A stretch of DNA of 64,000 nt from Emticicia sp. 21SJ11W-3 (GTDB lineage: Bacteria > Bacteroidota > Bacteroidia > Cytophagales > Spirosomataceae): NCBI RefSeq assembly GCF_024138715.1, contig NZ_CP092074.1:3038001-3102000 (forward strand), read 5' to 3'. Shown here one piece after another: positions 25,273 through 33,268 of the stretch. Position numbers and translations under genes: made by a program. The notes beneath the pieces were generated by a model. It did no database searches and had not been told where the DNA came from. It was given only the letters and a program-made list of their open reading frames with translations. Position 1 is the stretch's first letter; each line of letters opens with the position of its first letter.

Positions 25273-25800
25273 ATGAGCGAATTATATAACAACAAATATC
25301 GAATACCCACAGTGAGACTAAAATCATGGAATTATTCATTTGAGGGGTTTTACTTTGTAACTATCTGCACAAAAAATAAAAAATATTATTTTGGCAATAT
25401 AGCATCAGGTCAATTAACATCAACTGAAATAGCCAATATTGCTCATGCTGAATGGTTTAAGATACAGGAATTAAGACCTGACATGAATATTGAATTAGGT
25501 GAATTTGTAATAATGCCTAACCATATTCATGGCATAATAATCATTGGCAGAAACGATTTTAATAAATCAATTCCTAACGCTGAGACCAAAAATCAGTTTT
25601 CAGTACAATCAAAAAATCTGGCATCTATAATCGGAGGTTTTAAAGGGGCGGTAACAAGCTATGCCAGGAAGAATAGTATCGAATTTGAATGGCAATCCAG
25701 ATATTATGAACATATTATTCGATCAGAAACAGAATATTTGAAAATCAGACAATATATTATTGATAATCCGTTTAAATGGAATGAGGATTCATTGTTTTGA
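25273..25800 (+). CDS. Y1 (HUH) transposase of the REP-associated (RAYT) type
   Basis: About 175 residues from ATG 25273; the frame is open from 25243 via TTG. It has the HUH motif in VIMPNHIHGIIIIG (His-Ile-His) and a downstream Tyr-bearing helix YYEHIIRSETEYLKIRQYI followed by the typical DNPFKW end. FVTICTKNKKYYFG is a signature of this transposase group. RAYTs are single-copy chromosomal relatives of IS200/IS605 transposases that cut and join single-stranded REP hairpins, recognising a GTAG tetranucleotide. Here the gene is enclosed by three REP doublets that all keep this tetranucleotide (25060, 25809, 26005); the downstream one begins 9 bp after the stop. The frame is intact. Confidence 0.9.
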   Translation: MSELYNNKYRIPTVRLKSWNYSFEGFYFVTICTKNKKYYFGNIASGQLTSTEIANIAHAEWFKIQELRPDMNIELGEFVIMPNHIHGIIIIGRNDFNKSIPNAETKNQFSVQSKNLASIIGGFKGAVTSYARKNSIEFEWQSRYYEHIIRSETEYLKIRQYIIDNPFKWNEDSLF

Positions 25801-25808
25801 TAATTTTC

Positions 25809-25953
25809 GTTAAGCTGCACTCCCTGCCGCTTAACGCAGAATCAGGCTGTTGACACAATTATTTAAACCGGAATTATTGGTATTTTTCAACTTTCCTCCA
25901 ATAAAAATCTACCTTGCTTTATAGGCCACAAGCCGCATGCAATGCGGCTCTAC
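25809..25953. repeat. REP doublet B (downstream of the Y1 transposase)
   Basis: Same layout as A. The left hairpin is decayed (TTAAGCTGCAC...GCCGCTTAA). The spacer contains TCAGGCTGTTGAC and CCTCCAATAAAAATC. The right hairpin AGCCGCAT-GCA-ATGCGGCT (25931-25949) is perfect and is followed by CTAC. Confidence 0.82.
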
Positions 25954-26004
25954 GAAATTCAATTTAATTACATTATTTAAAAATGATTCATAAACGCTAT
26001 TATA

Positions 26005-26145
26005 ACTTCACTGCGTGCGGCTTATCGTAGAATCAGGCTGTTGACTCAATTAATCACCACGGAATTAATGTCGTTTCTCAATCAACCCCAATAAAAATCC
26101 ATCGTGTTTTAAATGCAAAAAAAGCCGCATGCAATGCGGCTCTAC
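26005..26145. repeat. REP doublet C
   Basis: Third copy. The left hairpin keeps only its right arm (CTGCGTGCGGCTTATCGTAG). The spacer shares AATCAGGCTGTTGACTCAAT and CCCCAATAAAAATCC with the others. The right hairpin AGCCGCAT-GCA-ATGCGGCT (26123-26141) is perfect and is followed by CTAC. It ends shortly before the pdxH stop. Confidence 0.8.
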
Positions 26146-26174
26146 CAAACTCATTCGAAATATCAATTCAAAAA

Positions 26175-26825
26175 TCACGGGCTTAAACGCTCAATTTTCC
26201 AATCTTCACCTTCATTCGTAAATAACAGGCGGTCGTGCAGGCGGTTGGGGCGGCCCTGCCAGAACTCAATACTTTCGGGTATTAACCGGTAACCTCCCCA
26301 GTGCGGAGGCCGCGGGATAACGTCATCGCCATACCATTCTTCCAGTTCTTTGGTGCGTTCTTCAAGGCTTTCTCTGGTTACTATGCTCGACTGCCGCGAC
26401 ACCCACGCGCCTATCTGGCTGCCCCGCGGGCGCTGCTGAAAATATTCGTCCGACTCCGCCGCACTCGTTTTTTCAATCCGCCCCTCAATGCGCACCTGCC
26501 GTTCCATGGCTGTCCAGAAAAACGTAATCGAGGCATGAGGCACCTCGGCCAGTTCACGGCCCTTGTTACTTTCATAATTGGTATAAAACACAAAGCCGGT
26601 GTCGTCAAAGCCTTTCAGCAAAACTATACGGCCGTGGGGCTTACCGCCAGACACCGTAGCCAGATGCATGGCGTTTGGCTCTGCCACATTGTTTTCCAGA
26701 GCTTCATGAAACCATTTTTCGAATTGTTTGAAAGGGTTTATCAAAACATTTTCTTCAAGCAATTCGTTGAGTACATAGTTAAGCCGAAGCGAGGCCACAT
26801 CAGTTTTTTTATTCATTTCTTGCAA
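26175..26825 (-). CDS. pdxH: Pyridoxamine 5'-phosphate oxidase
   Basis: This 216-residue cytoplasmic FMN enzyme oxidises pyridoxine/pyridoxamine 5'-phosphate to pyridoxal 5'-phosphate, the last step of vitamin B6 synthesis and salvage. Family signatures: [34 protein letters not shown] (FMN site), [30 protein letters not shown], then SRQSSIV and the C-terminal [19 protein letters not shown] with RLHDR. Length matches the family (about 210-220). An alternative ATG three codons in (26816) is equally plausible. It is a single gene whose 3' end lies next to the REP doublets. Confidence 0.96.
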   Translation of the reverse strand: MQEMNKKTDVASLRLNYVLNELLEENVLINPFKQFEKWFHEALENNVAEPNAMHLATVSGGKPHGRIVLLKGFDDTGFVFYTNYESNKGRELAEVPHASITFFWTAMERQVRIEGRIEKTSAAESDEYFQQRPRGSQIGAWVSRQSSIVTRESLEERTKELEEWYGDDVIPRPPHWGGYRLIPESIEFWQGRPNRLHDRLLFTNEGEDWKIERLSP

Positions 26826-27070
26826 CGTTTTGGGCTTTTTTTTCGTTTTTAATTATATAGAACCACCTGTTTTTGCAGGGTTGCCGGCGGTAGCAGAAAC
26901 ATCAGCCGGGCCTTCCAATGGTGTAGGTGGCGGCACAAATTTCGGGTTTTGTAGTAATTTAATTGCATTAAATTTTGTTTTTTCAGATACAAAACCGCAG
27001 GTTTTTTACCGGTTAGTAAAAATATAATTTCACACTGTGGTTTGTTAGGCAAAAGTATTTTTATATTTAT

Positions 27071-27078
27071 TACATTTG
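27071..27078 (+). promoter_or_regulatory. -7 element before the DUF349 gene
   Basis: TACATTTG matches TAnnTTTG, about 50 bases upstream of the ATG at 27128. A TTTG lies at 27041-27044 but the 26-base spacing is long, so the -33 element is uncertain. Confidence 0.4.
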
Positions 27079-27127
27079 CAAATCTAATAAAAACATTCTG
27101 CCTTACTACGAATCGTTTTAATTACCA

Positions 27128-29356
27128 ATGACGCCCATAGACTCAGATTTACAAGAACCCGTTACTGATGCTGCCGAACAGAAAGATTCAACTTTGAAAG
27201 AGGCAGAGGCTCCGGCCATTACACAAGTAGACTCTAAAGAAATTATGAACGAACTGAATGATTCCATCGACACTTCGACCGACGAACCTGTTGAAGCAAG
27301 CAAAAAAGAGGTGAAAGATGCAGCCCCTGTTGCCGAAAATGCAGAAACTCCGGCAACGGAACAAACAGAAACCCCCATTGAGGTGGTTGCCATTACTACT
27401 GACGGTGAAGCCGAAGCCCCTGTGCTGGGTGCCGACGAAAGCCCATTAGAAGAAATTGTGGTAAGCAACGACCCGACTGTAATGGTTGAGGTATCGCCCA
27501 AGCCGGTTGAGACTGTAGAGGCCGCTGTTGAAGAGCTGCCGCAGTCGTTCGAGCTGGCAGAAGAAGAAACAGCCGGGCAACCAGCCGAAGAAGTTGATTA
27601 CAGCAATTTTGGTAAAAAGGATTTTGTAGACCTGGGCGAAAAACTGCTGGGTTCAATTAAAGCCGAGGGCGTGAGTGTATCTGACGTAAGAAATGCCGAC
27701 AACGTAATGAAGGAAATCAAACCTTTGTTTGACGACCTGAAAGCACGCGAGAAATCGGAGGCATTGAAAAAATATATTGCAGACAACGGAAGTAACGAAG
27801 GCTTTGAGTTTAGAAACGACAACTTTGTGGTGCGTTTTGAGTCTCTGAGTGCCCAGATACGTGATGCTAAAAACAGTTTCTTCCAGAAAATAGAGCGCCT
27901 GAAAGAAGATTACTTTGAGCGCAAAACCAACCTGCTGCAACGCCTGCGCGACATTGTAGAGCAGGAAGAACAAGGCGGCACTAAAAGCAACTGGCAGGAT
28001 TTCAAGAAACTACAGGAAGAGTGGAAAACGGCCGGGAATGTCAATTCTCCGCATAATACCTCGCTGTGGTCGGCCTATAATGCCCTGGTTGACCGATACT
28101 TTAGTATCCGCCATATTCAGAACGAACTGAAAGACCTGGACCGCAAGAAAAACCTGACAGCCAAAAGCGAAATTGTTGAGCGCATTGAAGCCATTGCCGC
28201 TACCCTTGAAGAAGGCGGCCTGAGCAATGCTACCCTGCGCCAGGCAAACGACCTGCTGGAAGAGTACAAACACATTGGCCCGGCACAGCGTGAAGCCCAG
28301 GAAGAACTCTGGAAACGCCTGAAAGCCGCCTTTGATGTGATACACAACAAACGCAGAGAGCAGTCGTCGCAAGCCGGGGCTTTGCAGGAAGAGATTTTCC
28401 AGGCCAAACAACGCCTGGTAGACAACCTGAAAGCCTATGTGCAGTTTAATACCGACAGCATTAACGAATGGAACGCCAAAACCAAAGAAGTGCTGGCAGT
28501 GCAAGACCAATGGAATGCCATAAAAGGCGCCATGCCGAAAGACAAAGGCAAAGAGCTGAGCCGCGAGTTCTGGTCGTCGTTAAAGACTTTCTTCCGTAAC
28601 AAGGGCGACTTCTTTAACCGTCTGGAAACCGAACGCGAAGGCAACCTGAAATCGAAAACGTCTTTGTGCGAGCAAGTGGAAGCACTTCTGGAAGCAGGCG
28701 ATTACTCGCCGGCCAATACCGATAAAGTAGTAGAACTACAAAAAACCTGGAAGACAATTGGCCACGTGCCTGAGAAATTCAAGGATAAAATATATGATCG
28801 CTTCAAAAAAGCCTGCGATGCCTTCTTTAACGGCAAACGTGCCAAAGGCAATGAAGTAGAGCAGGAATACGAAGCCAACCTGAAACAAAAGCAGGCGCTA
28901 TGCGATGAAATTGAAAAAGCCGCTGAAGCAGGCGAAGCAGACCTGAACAAGCTGGCCGGTTACAAGGCCCGTTATAACGAAATCGGCTTTGTGCCACGCA
29001 AAGAGATGCAGAACATTCAGCGCCGCTTTGTAGATGCCATTAATGCCTATGTAAAGGCCAGCTCGGGTGTGAGCGGCTCTGAAAAAGAGAAAATGCTGCT
29101 GCAGAACGAGGTTGAAGTAACCCTGAAAAACGACAGAGGCAACTCTAAAGAGCTTGACAAAAAAGAAAACGATATACGCCGGAAGATGAAAAAACTGGAA
29201 GACGACATCAGCCTTTGGCAGAACAATATCGAATTCTTTGCCCGTTCTAAAAACGCCAATGCGGTCCGCGCCGAATACGAAGCCAAGATACAAGGCGCAG
29301 AAAAAGAACTGGCCGACCTAAAACAGAAGCTGAAAATAATTGTGGCAGCCAACTGA
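27128..29356 (+). CDS. DUF349 repeat protein
   Basis: This 742-residue protein has an acidic, low-complexity N-terminus (residues 1-155, rich in Glu, Ala, Thr and Pro). About seven helical DUF349 repeats of roughly 70 residues follow, each with a core like 'L...W..ig.vp....d.L..rFk.a.d.ff' (NWQDFKKLQEEWKTAGNV, LQKTWKTIGHVPEKFKDKIYDRFKKACDAFF, YKARYNEIGFVPRKEMQNIQRRF). It ends in a coiled coil. The family is universal in Bacteroidota and its role is not settled; it is predicted cytoplasmic. It is followed by a perfect terminator and the tRNA gene. No sign of transfer: GC-rich codon use. Confidence 0.9.
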   Translation: MTPIDSDLQEPVTDAAEQKDSTLKEAEAPAITQVDSKEIMNELNDSIDTSTDEPVEASKKEVKDAAPVAENAETPATEQTETPIEVVAITTDGEAEAPVLGADESPLEEIVVSNDPTVMVEVSPKPVETVEAAVEELPQSFELAEEETAGQPAEEVDYSNFGKKDFVDLGEKLLGSIKAEGVSVSDVRNADNVMKEIKPLFDDLKAREKSEALKKYIADNGSNEGFEFRNDNFVVRFESLSAQIRDAKNSFFQKIERLKEDYFERKTNLLQRLRDIVEQEEQGGTKSNWQDFKKLQEEWKTAGNVNSPHNTSLWSAYNALVDRYFSIRHIQNELKDLDRKKNLTAKSEIVERIEAIAATLEEGGLSNATLRQANDLLEEYKHIGPAQREAQEELWKRLKAAFDVIHNKRREQSSQAGALQEEIFQAKQRLVDNLKAYVQFNTDSINEWNAKTKEVLAVQDQWNAIKGAMPKDKGKELSREFWSSLKTFFRNKGDFFNRLETEREGNLKSKTSLCEQVEALLEAGDYSPANTDKVVELQKTWKTIGHVPEKFKDKIYDRFKKACDAFFNGKRAKGNEVEQEYEANLKQKQALCDEIEKAAEAGEADLNKLAGYKARYNEIGFVPRKEMQNIQRRFVDAINAYVKASSGVSGSEKEKMLLQNEVEVTLKNDRGNSKELDKKENDIRRKMKKLEDDISLWQNNIEFFARSKNANAVRAEYEAKIQGAEKELADLKQKLKIIVAAN

Positions 29357-29366
29357 AAAAATTTTA

Positions 29367-29401
29367 TTTCTTAACTCGTTGGGCATCAACGAGTTAAGAA
29401 A
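29367..29401. terminator. Perfect 15-bp terminator hairpin
   Basis: TTTCTTAACTCGTTG and CAACGAGTTAAGAAA pair perfectly around GGCAT, just after the DUF349 stop. Confidence 0.8.
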
Positions 29402-29428
29402 TTGTTAAAAAATATTTCAAAAAAGGGC

Positions 29429-29459
29429 TTGCGTTGTATATCTGAAACCATTAATTTTG
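29429..29459 (+). promoter_or_regulatory. Promoter of tRNA-Thr
   Basis: TTG (29429-29431, -33) and TAATTTTG (29452-29459, -7 TAnnTTTG) are 20 bases apart. The expected transcription start is about 35 bases before the mature tRNA 5' end. Confidence 0.65.
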
Positions 29460-29501
29460 CACCACGATTTCAGAACAACGGTAACGAAATCAGAAATAAA
29501 A

Positions 29502-29574
29502 GCCTCCATAGCTCAGCTGATAGAGCAACTGACTTGTAATCAGTAGGTCGCTGGTTTGATCCCGGCTGGGGGCT
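29502..29574 (+). tRNA. tRNA-Thr, anticodon TGT
   Basis: A 73-nt cloverleaf. Acceptor GCCTCCA/TGGGGGC, D-arm GCTC..GAGC, anticodon stem ACTGA/TCAGT with loop CTTGTAA (TGT, reads ACA), T-stem GCTGG/CCGGC. No CCA is encoded. It has its own promoter upstream and a terminator downstream. The island with Nmad2 and restriction genes starts directly after it. Confidence 0.95.
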
Positions 29575-29587
29575 CACAGAAATTTAA

Positions 29588-29623
29588 AACCTCATAATCA
29601 AATTGATTGTGAGGTTTTTTTGT
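29588..29623 (+). terminator. Terminator of tRNA-Thr
   Basis: AACCTCATAATC pairs with GATTGTGAGGTT (one mismatch), followed by seven Ts. Confidence 0.75.
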
Positions 29624-29711
29624 TTATTTTTAGGCCGTGAATAACCGACTAAAATACTCTACGCTTCACTAAGCTGGTATGTATCAGTAACGCACCCAAA
29701 AAAACAACCCA

Positions 29712-30407
29712 ATGACTAAAATTTACTCCTACGTGCTGCGATTAGACGATGGCTCTGCCCCCAACCCTTTTGGCGGAATATGTACCCTAACTATTTGTAA
29801 ACCGGTAATCAGAAGAACTGCCCATGTGGGCGACTGGGTGATTGGAACCGGCTCAAAAAACGTGGTGATTGAAAAAGGGACGCGCCCTATTGATTTTTCA
29901 GACAGCCTGGTATATGCCATGAAAATTACCGACATAAAAACCTTACAAGCGTATGACGAGTACTGCAGGAATTACTTGCCAGTGAAAATAGGCAATAAGT
30001 ATGCAGATGACTGGCACCTGAAAGCAGGCGATTGTATTTACGATTATACTTCGGGCAAGCCGGTATTGAGAGTGAGTTCACATGACAAATGCCACACACC
30101 AACTGATTTAAGCGGGCAAAATGCGTTGCTATCTGACCACTTTTATTACTTTGGCCTTGAGGCACGACGCCTGCCGGATGAGCTGAAGGACATGATTAAA
30201 ATCAGCAAAGGACATAAGATAATAGAACAGCCCGCGCTTGTGGCGGCATTTGAAAATTGGATTGCACAATTTGAGAAAAACAAGCTTTACGCCGACCCCC
30301 AGCGAAGATGGTTCTTTGACAGGCCAACGACAGAAATGGAAGCAAGCCAATGTGCCAAAGAAAAACTGGAAACAGAAGAAGATGATATGGAAGAAAGGCA
30401 TTGCTGA
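29712..30407 (+). CDS. Nmad2-type protein, copy 1
   Basis: This 231-residue cytoplasmic protein starts MTKIYSYVLRLDDGSAPNPF, then GGICTLTICKPVIRRTA and GDWVIGTGSKN, the pattern I know as nucleotide-modification-associated domain 2 (Nmad2), a family linked by context to modified DNA bases; its reaction is not established. Residues 85-110 (RNYLPVKIGNKYADDWHLK) are the part that differs most from the copy at 40900-41595; the rest is nearly identical at the DNA level. The shared DNA begins about 24 bp before the ATG (TAACGCACC) and ends at GAAGAAAGGC near the stop. The two copies form direct repeats 11,188 bp apart around the restriction-modification operon. Confidence 0.8.
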   Translation: MTKIYSYVLRLDDGSAPNPFGGICTLTICKPVIRRTAHVGDWVIGTGSKNVVIEKGTRPIDFSDSLVYAMKITDIKTLQAYDEYCRNYLPVKIGNKYADDWHLKAGDCIYDYTSGKPVLRVSSHDKCHTPTDLSGQNALLSDHFYYFGLEARRLPDELKDMIKISKGHKIIEQPALVAAFENWIAQFEKNKLYADPQRRWFFDRPTTEMEASQCAKEKLETEEDDMEERHC

Positions 30408-30429
30408 TAATAACACAAGACCTGGATAA

Positions 30430-30905
30430 ATGAGAATTTTAATTGTTTTAGTTTTTATAAGCTTGTTTACCGGACGCAGACACAAATCTAAAACTCAGAC
30501 TATAGAAATAGATGCCTCAAAGGATACCAATCTTTTTATAGAGAGAAGAAGCCATGCTTATTCAGCCAGGCTTATTGTTAACGGGCACATTAATCGTGAC
30601 GCTCAAATTACTTTTGAGCAGACTGTCCCGAATACCGCAAAAAAATACCTCTCATAAAAGGTGCTAATCACTGTACTGAGTACCTATCCAATGTATATGT
30701 TGATACGATAAGAATTGCGTATTATCATAAAAATGTCAGTAATGGTAAGTTGAAATTAATAGTAAATTTTTAGTATAATGAATTACATAAACCACCTCAT
30801 TATGTTAGAATTATCAATCTATTGCAAAGAGGGGAAATTCTATTGACAACTAAAGATTTGAAATGTAAAGAACAATCAAATTTTACGTTAAGAGTAAATG
30901 ACTAA
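30430..30905 (+). pseudogene. Degenerate gene with a frameshift and an in-frame TAG
   Basis: The frame starts with a hydrophobic leader (MRILIVLVFISLFTG) and is open to about 30657. The same protein appears to continue in another frame (LIKGANHCTEYLSNVYVDTI...), with the shift probably at the run of seven As near 30640. It then meets an in-frame TAG at 30771-30773 and continues as YNELHKPPHYVRIINLLQRG to a TAA at 30903-30905. Intact, it would be about 155 residues and exported. No family recognised. At least two lesions indicate long decay. Confidence 0.5.
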
Positions 30906-31027
30906 ACCAACGTATTACATTTGCAGACACACAGAAATAAAGCTGAATGACACCCACCTTAAATAGCGATATAAACAATCCTTGTTCTTGCATCGTCGAA
31001 GCGTTTCATGAGCTTTTTCAATTGAAT

Positions 31028-31951
31028 ATGAAAATCCAGAAAACCCTAAAATTGCTATCCATAATTATTATTCTTGCCGTAGTGTCTATTTTCTACTTTC
31101 ATAAAGAGACCATATTAATAACAAGGTTTGGAACTACCCATTGGGATTTGTATAAATCTGACTATAAAACCTTTAAACACCAATTCAAAAAACCAAATGA
31201 AATATTTCAAAAGGAAGGTGTTTATGAGCTTTCCTGGGACGGAGATTGCAACTATTACTTATATAATCATAGAAAGGATAGACTTGAACCATTTGAGGTA
31301 GACGATGTCATTACTAGCCATACCTGGAAATATGAGAATGATTCTACTTTTATGTTAGAAGGCTATAAATATAAAACATTATCCTTTACACCTGATTCTA
31401 TTGTTTTACTCTGGACAAATCCAAATTGGATTGATACATTGATTCTAGTCAGGAGTAAGAAAATGTATAAGAAACAGCCCATCGGCCATAAAAATATGCT
31501 GGAGTTATCAATCGACTACAAGGAAGATAAATTTATATTAGAAATTAAAGATTTGAAATTTAAAGCATATTCAGATTTCTACTTCTTTGTAATTGATACC
31601 GGAATCAAGGAAAAGAAAAATGTCCTTCTGGAAAATCAGATAGAAAACTTCAAAAGCTGGAAAAATCAGATTTCAGGACTTGCTTCTGGTGAAATTTACT
31701 TACCTTTTGATTTTTCCGATCAATATCTTGGGTCTTTTAAACTCTTGGTTAAAAACGGAGAGTATCTGTTAAGTTACGGCTATTTTGATACCATACCAGC
31801 CGCATCTCCATCTTATTGTCGCCCTTTGAAACTTACGGCTAATGACAATTTCGTTGAAGACCTCCCGGCTTTTAATGTCAACAAAAATGAAATGATTAAG
31901 GATATCGATAGGATTATTTCTTTTCTTAATAAAGAATTAGCTGAAGAATGA
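31028..31951 (+). CDS. Membrane-anchored protein of unknown function
   Basis: About 307 residues from the ATG at 31028; an in-frame ATG at 30947 would add 27 residues before the membrane segment. One N-terminal hydrophobic segment (LKLLSIIIILAVVSIFYF) anchors it. The rest is probably periplasmic, rich in Lys/Asp/Phe/Tyr, with beta-like stretches (DSTFMLEGYKYKTLSFTPDS). I recognise no family. AT-rich, followed at 13 bp by a lipoprotein gene on the same strand, so the two may be co-transcribed. Confidence 0.6.
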   Translation: MKIQKTLKLLSIIIILAVVSIFYFHKETILITRFGTTHWDLYKSDYKTFKHQFKKPNEIFQKEGVYELSWDGDCNYYLYNHRKDRLEPFEVDDVITSHTWKYENDSTFMLEGYKYKTLSFTPDSIVLLWTNPNWIDTLILVRSKKMYKKQPIGHKNMLELSIDYKEDKFILEIKDLKFKAYSDFYFFVIDTGIKEKKNVLLENQIENFKSWKNQISGLASGEIYLPFDFSDQYLGSFKLLVKNGEYLLSYGYFDTIPAASPSYCRPLKLTANDNFVEDLPAFNVNKNEMIKDIDRIISFLNKELAEE

Positions 31952-31964
31952 TAATTTTTTAAGA

Positions 31965-32507
31965 ATGATAAAAACATCCCCCTACTACCGTATAATCAGG
32001 TTTTCTTTAATGTTATTGTCTGTAATGCTGCTATCGTGCCATGATAGCCAGCAAAAAACAGAAATAAAATGGCAAACCTTAGCCAATGGTGAAAAGAAAC
32101 CCATGGGCATGCTTGTTGATAATAAAAAGAAAGGTATGTGGATCGAATACCAAGACAATGGTGAAATTGGAGTTATAAGGTCGTATAATAATAATATTCT
32201 AAATGGACCTTGTATGTATTTTGGTTCAGATGGTAAACTTTATTCTAAAAAGGAATATGTCGACAGTACTTATCATGGAGAGTATATAGTTTACAATTGT
32301 GATAGTAAATGTATTCGATTAAAAGGGTTCTATGACCATGGTAAGCCAGTGAAAGTCTGGGATTTTTATCCTCCCTGCGACTGTCGCCTAAGTAGAAGAG
32401 TTGATTATGGAGAAGACGGCAATAAGAATGATACACTGATAGAAAATCATATTGAGCCTATATTCCCAACCGACCATTATAAAAATTTTAAGATTGATAA
32501 TCAATAA
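31965..32507 (+). CDS. Lipoprotein with MORN-like repeats
   Basis: This 180-residue protein has a lipoprotein signal (MLLSC lipobox, Cys25). The mature part contains MORN-variant repeats of the 'GxWxeYxxNGxixxxxxYxxgxlnGpxxxYxxdGxLxxkxxY' type (GMWIEYQDNGEIGVIRSYNN, LNGPCMYFGSDGKLYSKKEY, YHGEYIVYNCDSKCIRLKG). In Bacteroidota such repeats occur in secreted proteins of the YwqK-like group; their binding partner is not known. It is closely preceded (13 bp) by the membrane-anchored protein gene. Confidence 0.65.
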   Translation: MIKTSPYYRIIRFSLMLLSVMLLSCHDSQQKTEIKWQTLANGEKKPMGMLVDNKKKGMWIEYQDNGEIGVIRSYNNNILNGPCMYFGSDGKLYSKKEYVDSTYHGEYIVYNCDSKCIRLKGFYDHGKPVKVWDFYPPCDCRLSRRVDYGEDGNKNDTLIENHIEPIFPTDHYKNFKIDNQ

Positions 32508-32569
32508 CTATCCTTTAATCATCTATTTTTATCTGGATAAAGAATTAAACTGCCAATAGATAAGACAAA

Positions 32570-32989
32570 ATGATTAAAATTGAATTCAAGGAAAACCATG
32601 AAAATAGGGCTCATGAGGATAGTATCATAGAATTTCCAACCTTAGGCAAAAAGCTAATAGGAGATACTTTTTGGTTTGCAGTTGATGTTGAACCAGAAAT
32701 TTCGTATGAAAAACTGATTCAAAATATTGTATCTGAATTTCTAAAAGATTTCAATGCGATTAAGAAACTTTCTATCAAACGCTCATATATGTGGTTTTTT
32801 CATACTTTTGATGAAGGAGATCATGGAGTTGTTTTAACTAATATGGATAATTTCAGATTAAAGCTGAGTTTTGTATTTAAGTTTAGAGGTCACCCTCAAG
32901 AATATTCTTTTCAAGACGAAGAGTACTTGTTAGAAAGAGAACCATTTTTGATTGAAATGGAAAAAGAAATAAATAAATATCTGGTCTGA
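32570..32989 (+). CDS. Unknown small cytoplasmic protein
   Basis: This 139-residue protein has no signal peptide. It is acidic and aromatic (FWFAVDVEPEISYEKLIQNIV, YMWFFHTFDEGDHGVVLTN). Size, composition and the position after a lipoprotein gene in an AT-rich cluster would suit an immunity-type or accessory protein, but no family is recognised. The next 279 bp to 33268 hold no gene or clear structure. Confidence 0.5.
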   Translation: MIKIEFKENHENRAHEDSIIEFPTLGKKLIGDTFWFAVDVEPEISYEKLIQNIVSEFLKDFNAIKKLSIKRSYMWFFHTFDEGDHGVVLTNMDNFRLKLSFVFKFRGHPQEYSFQDEEYLLEREPFLIEMEKEINKYLV

Positions 32990-33268
32990 TAATAAATGAA
33001 TCGAAGTGTTTTTATCATGTGAAATAGTCAAGCTTTTTTAAAACAGACCTACGAATCAGTTTCATATAAAATACCTATAAAACCACTTCTGCTTTTTCTA
33101 TAGACTTAAATAATTTAACAAATTACAACAATCTTAAAAGCAGGTATTTCAATAGTCCAAATGCCATAGTTGAAATTAATCAACTTGGGTTAATTCCGGT
33201 GTTTAACTATAAACTTGAATTCCAGCAAAATAATATGTAACCTAACCAAATAAGACTTTTATCACTTT

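Noticed and set aside
26301-26852. 183-codon plus-strand ORF
   Set aside because: Shadow of pdxH, which carries all family signatures on the minus strand.
28010-28510. 166-codon minus-strand ORF
   Set aside because: Antisense to the DUF349 gene; composition is that of a reversed helical protein, with no motif.
29502-29574. tRNA-Thr as an attachment site split by the island
   Set aside because: No duplicated tRNA 3' end was found in the window and no integrase gene is present; the Nmad2 direct repeats explain the boundaries better.
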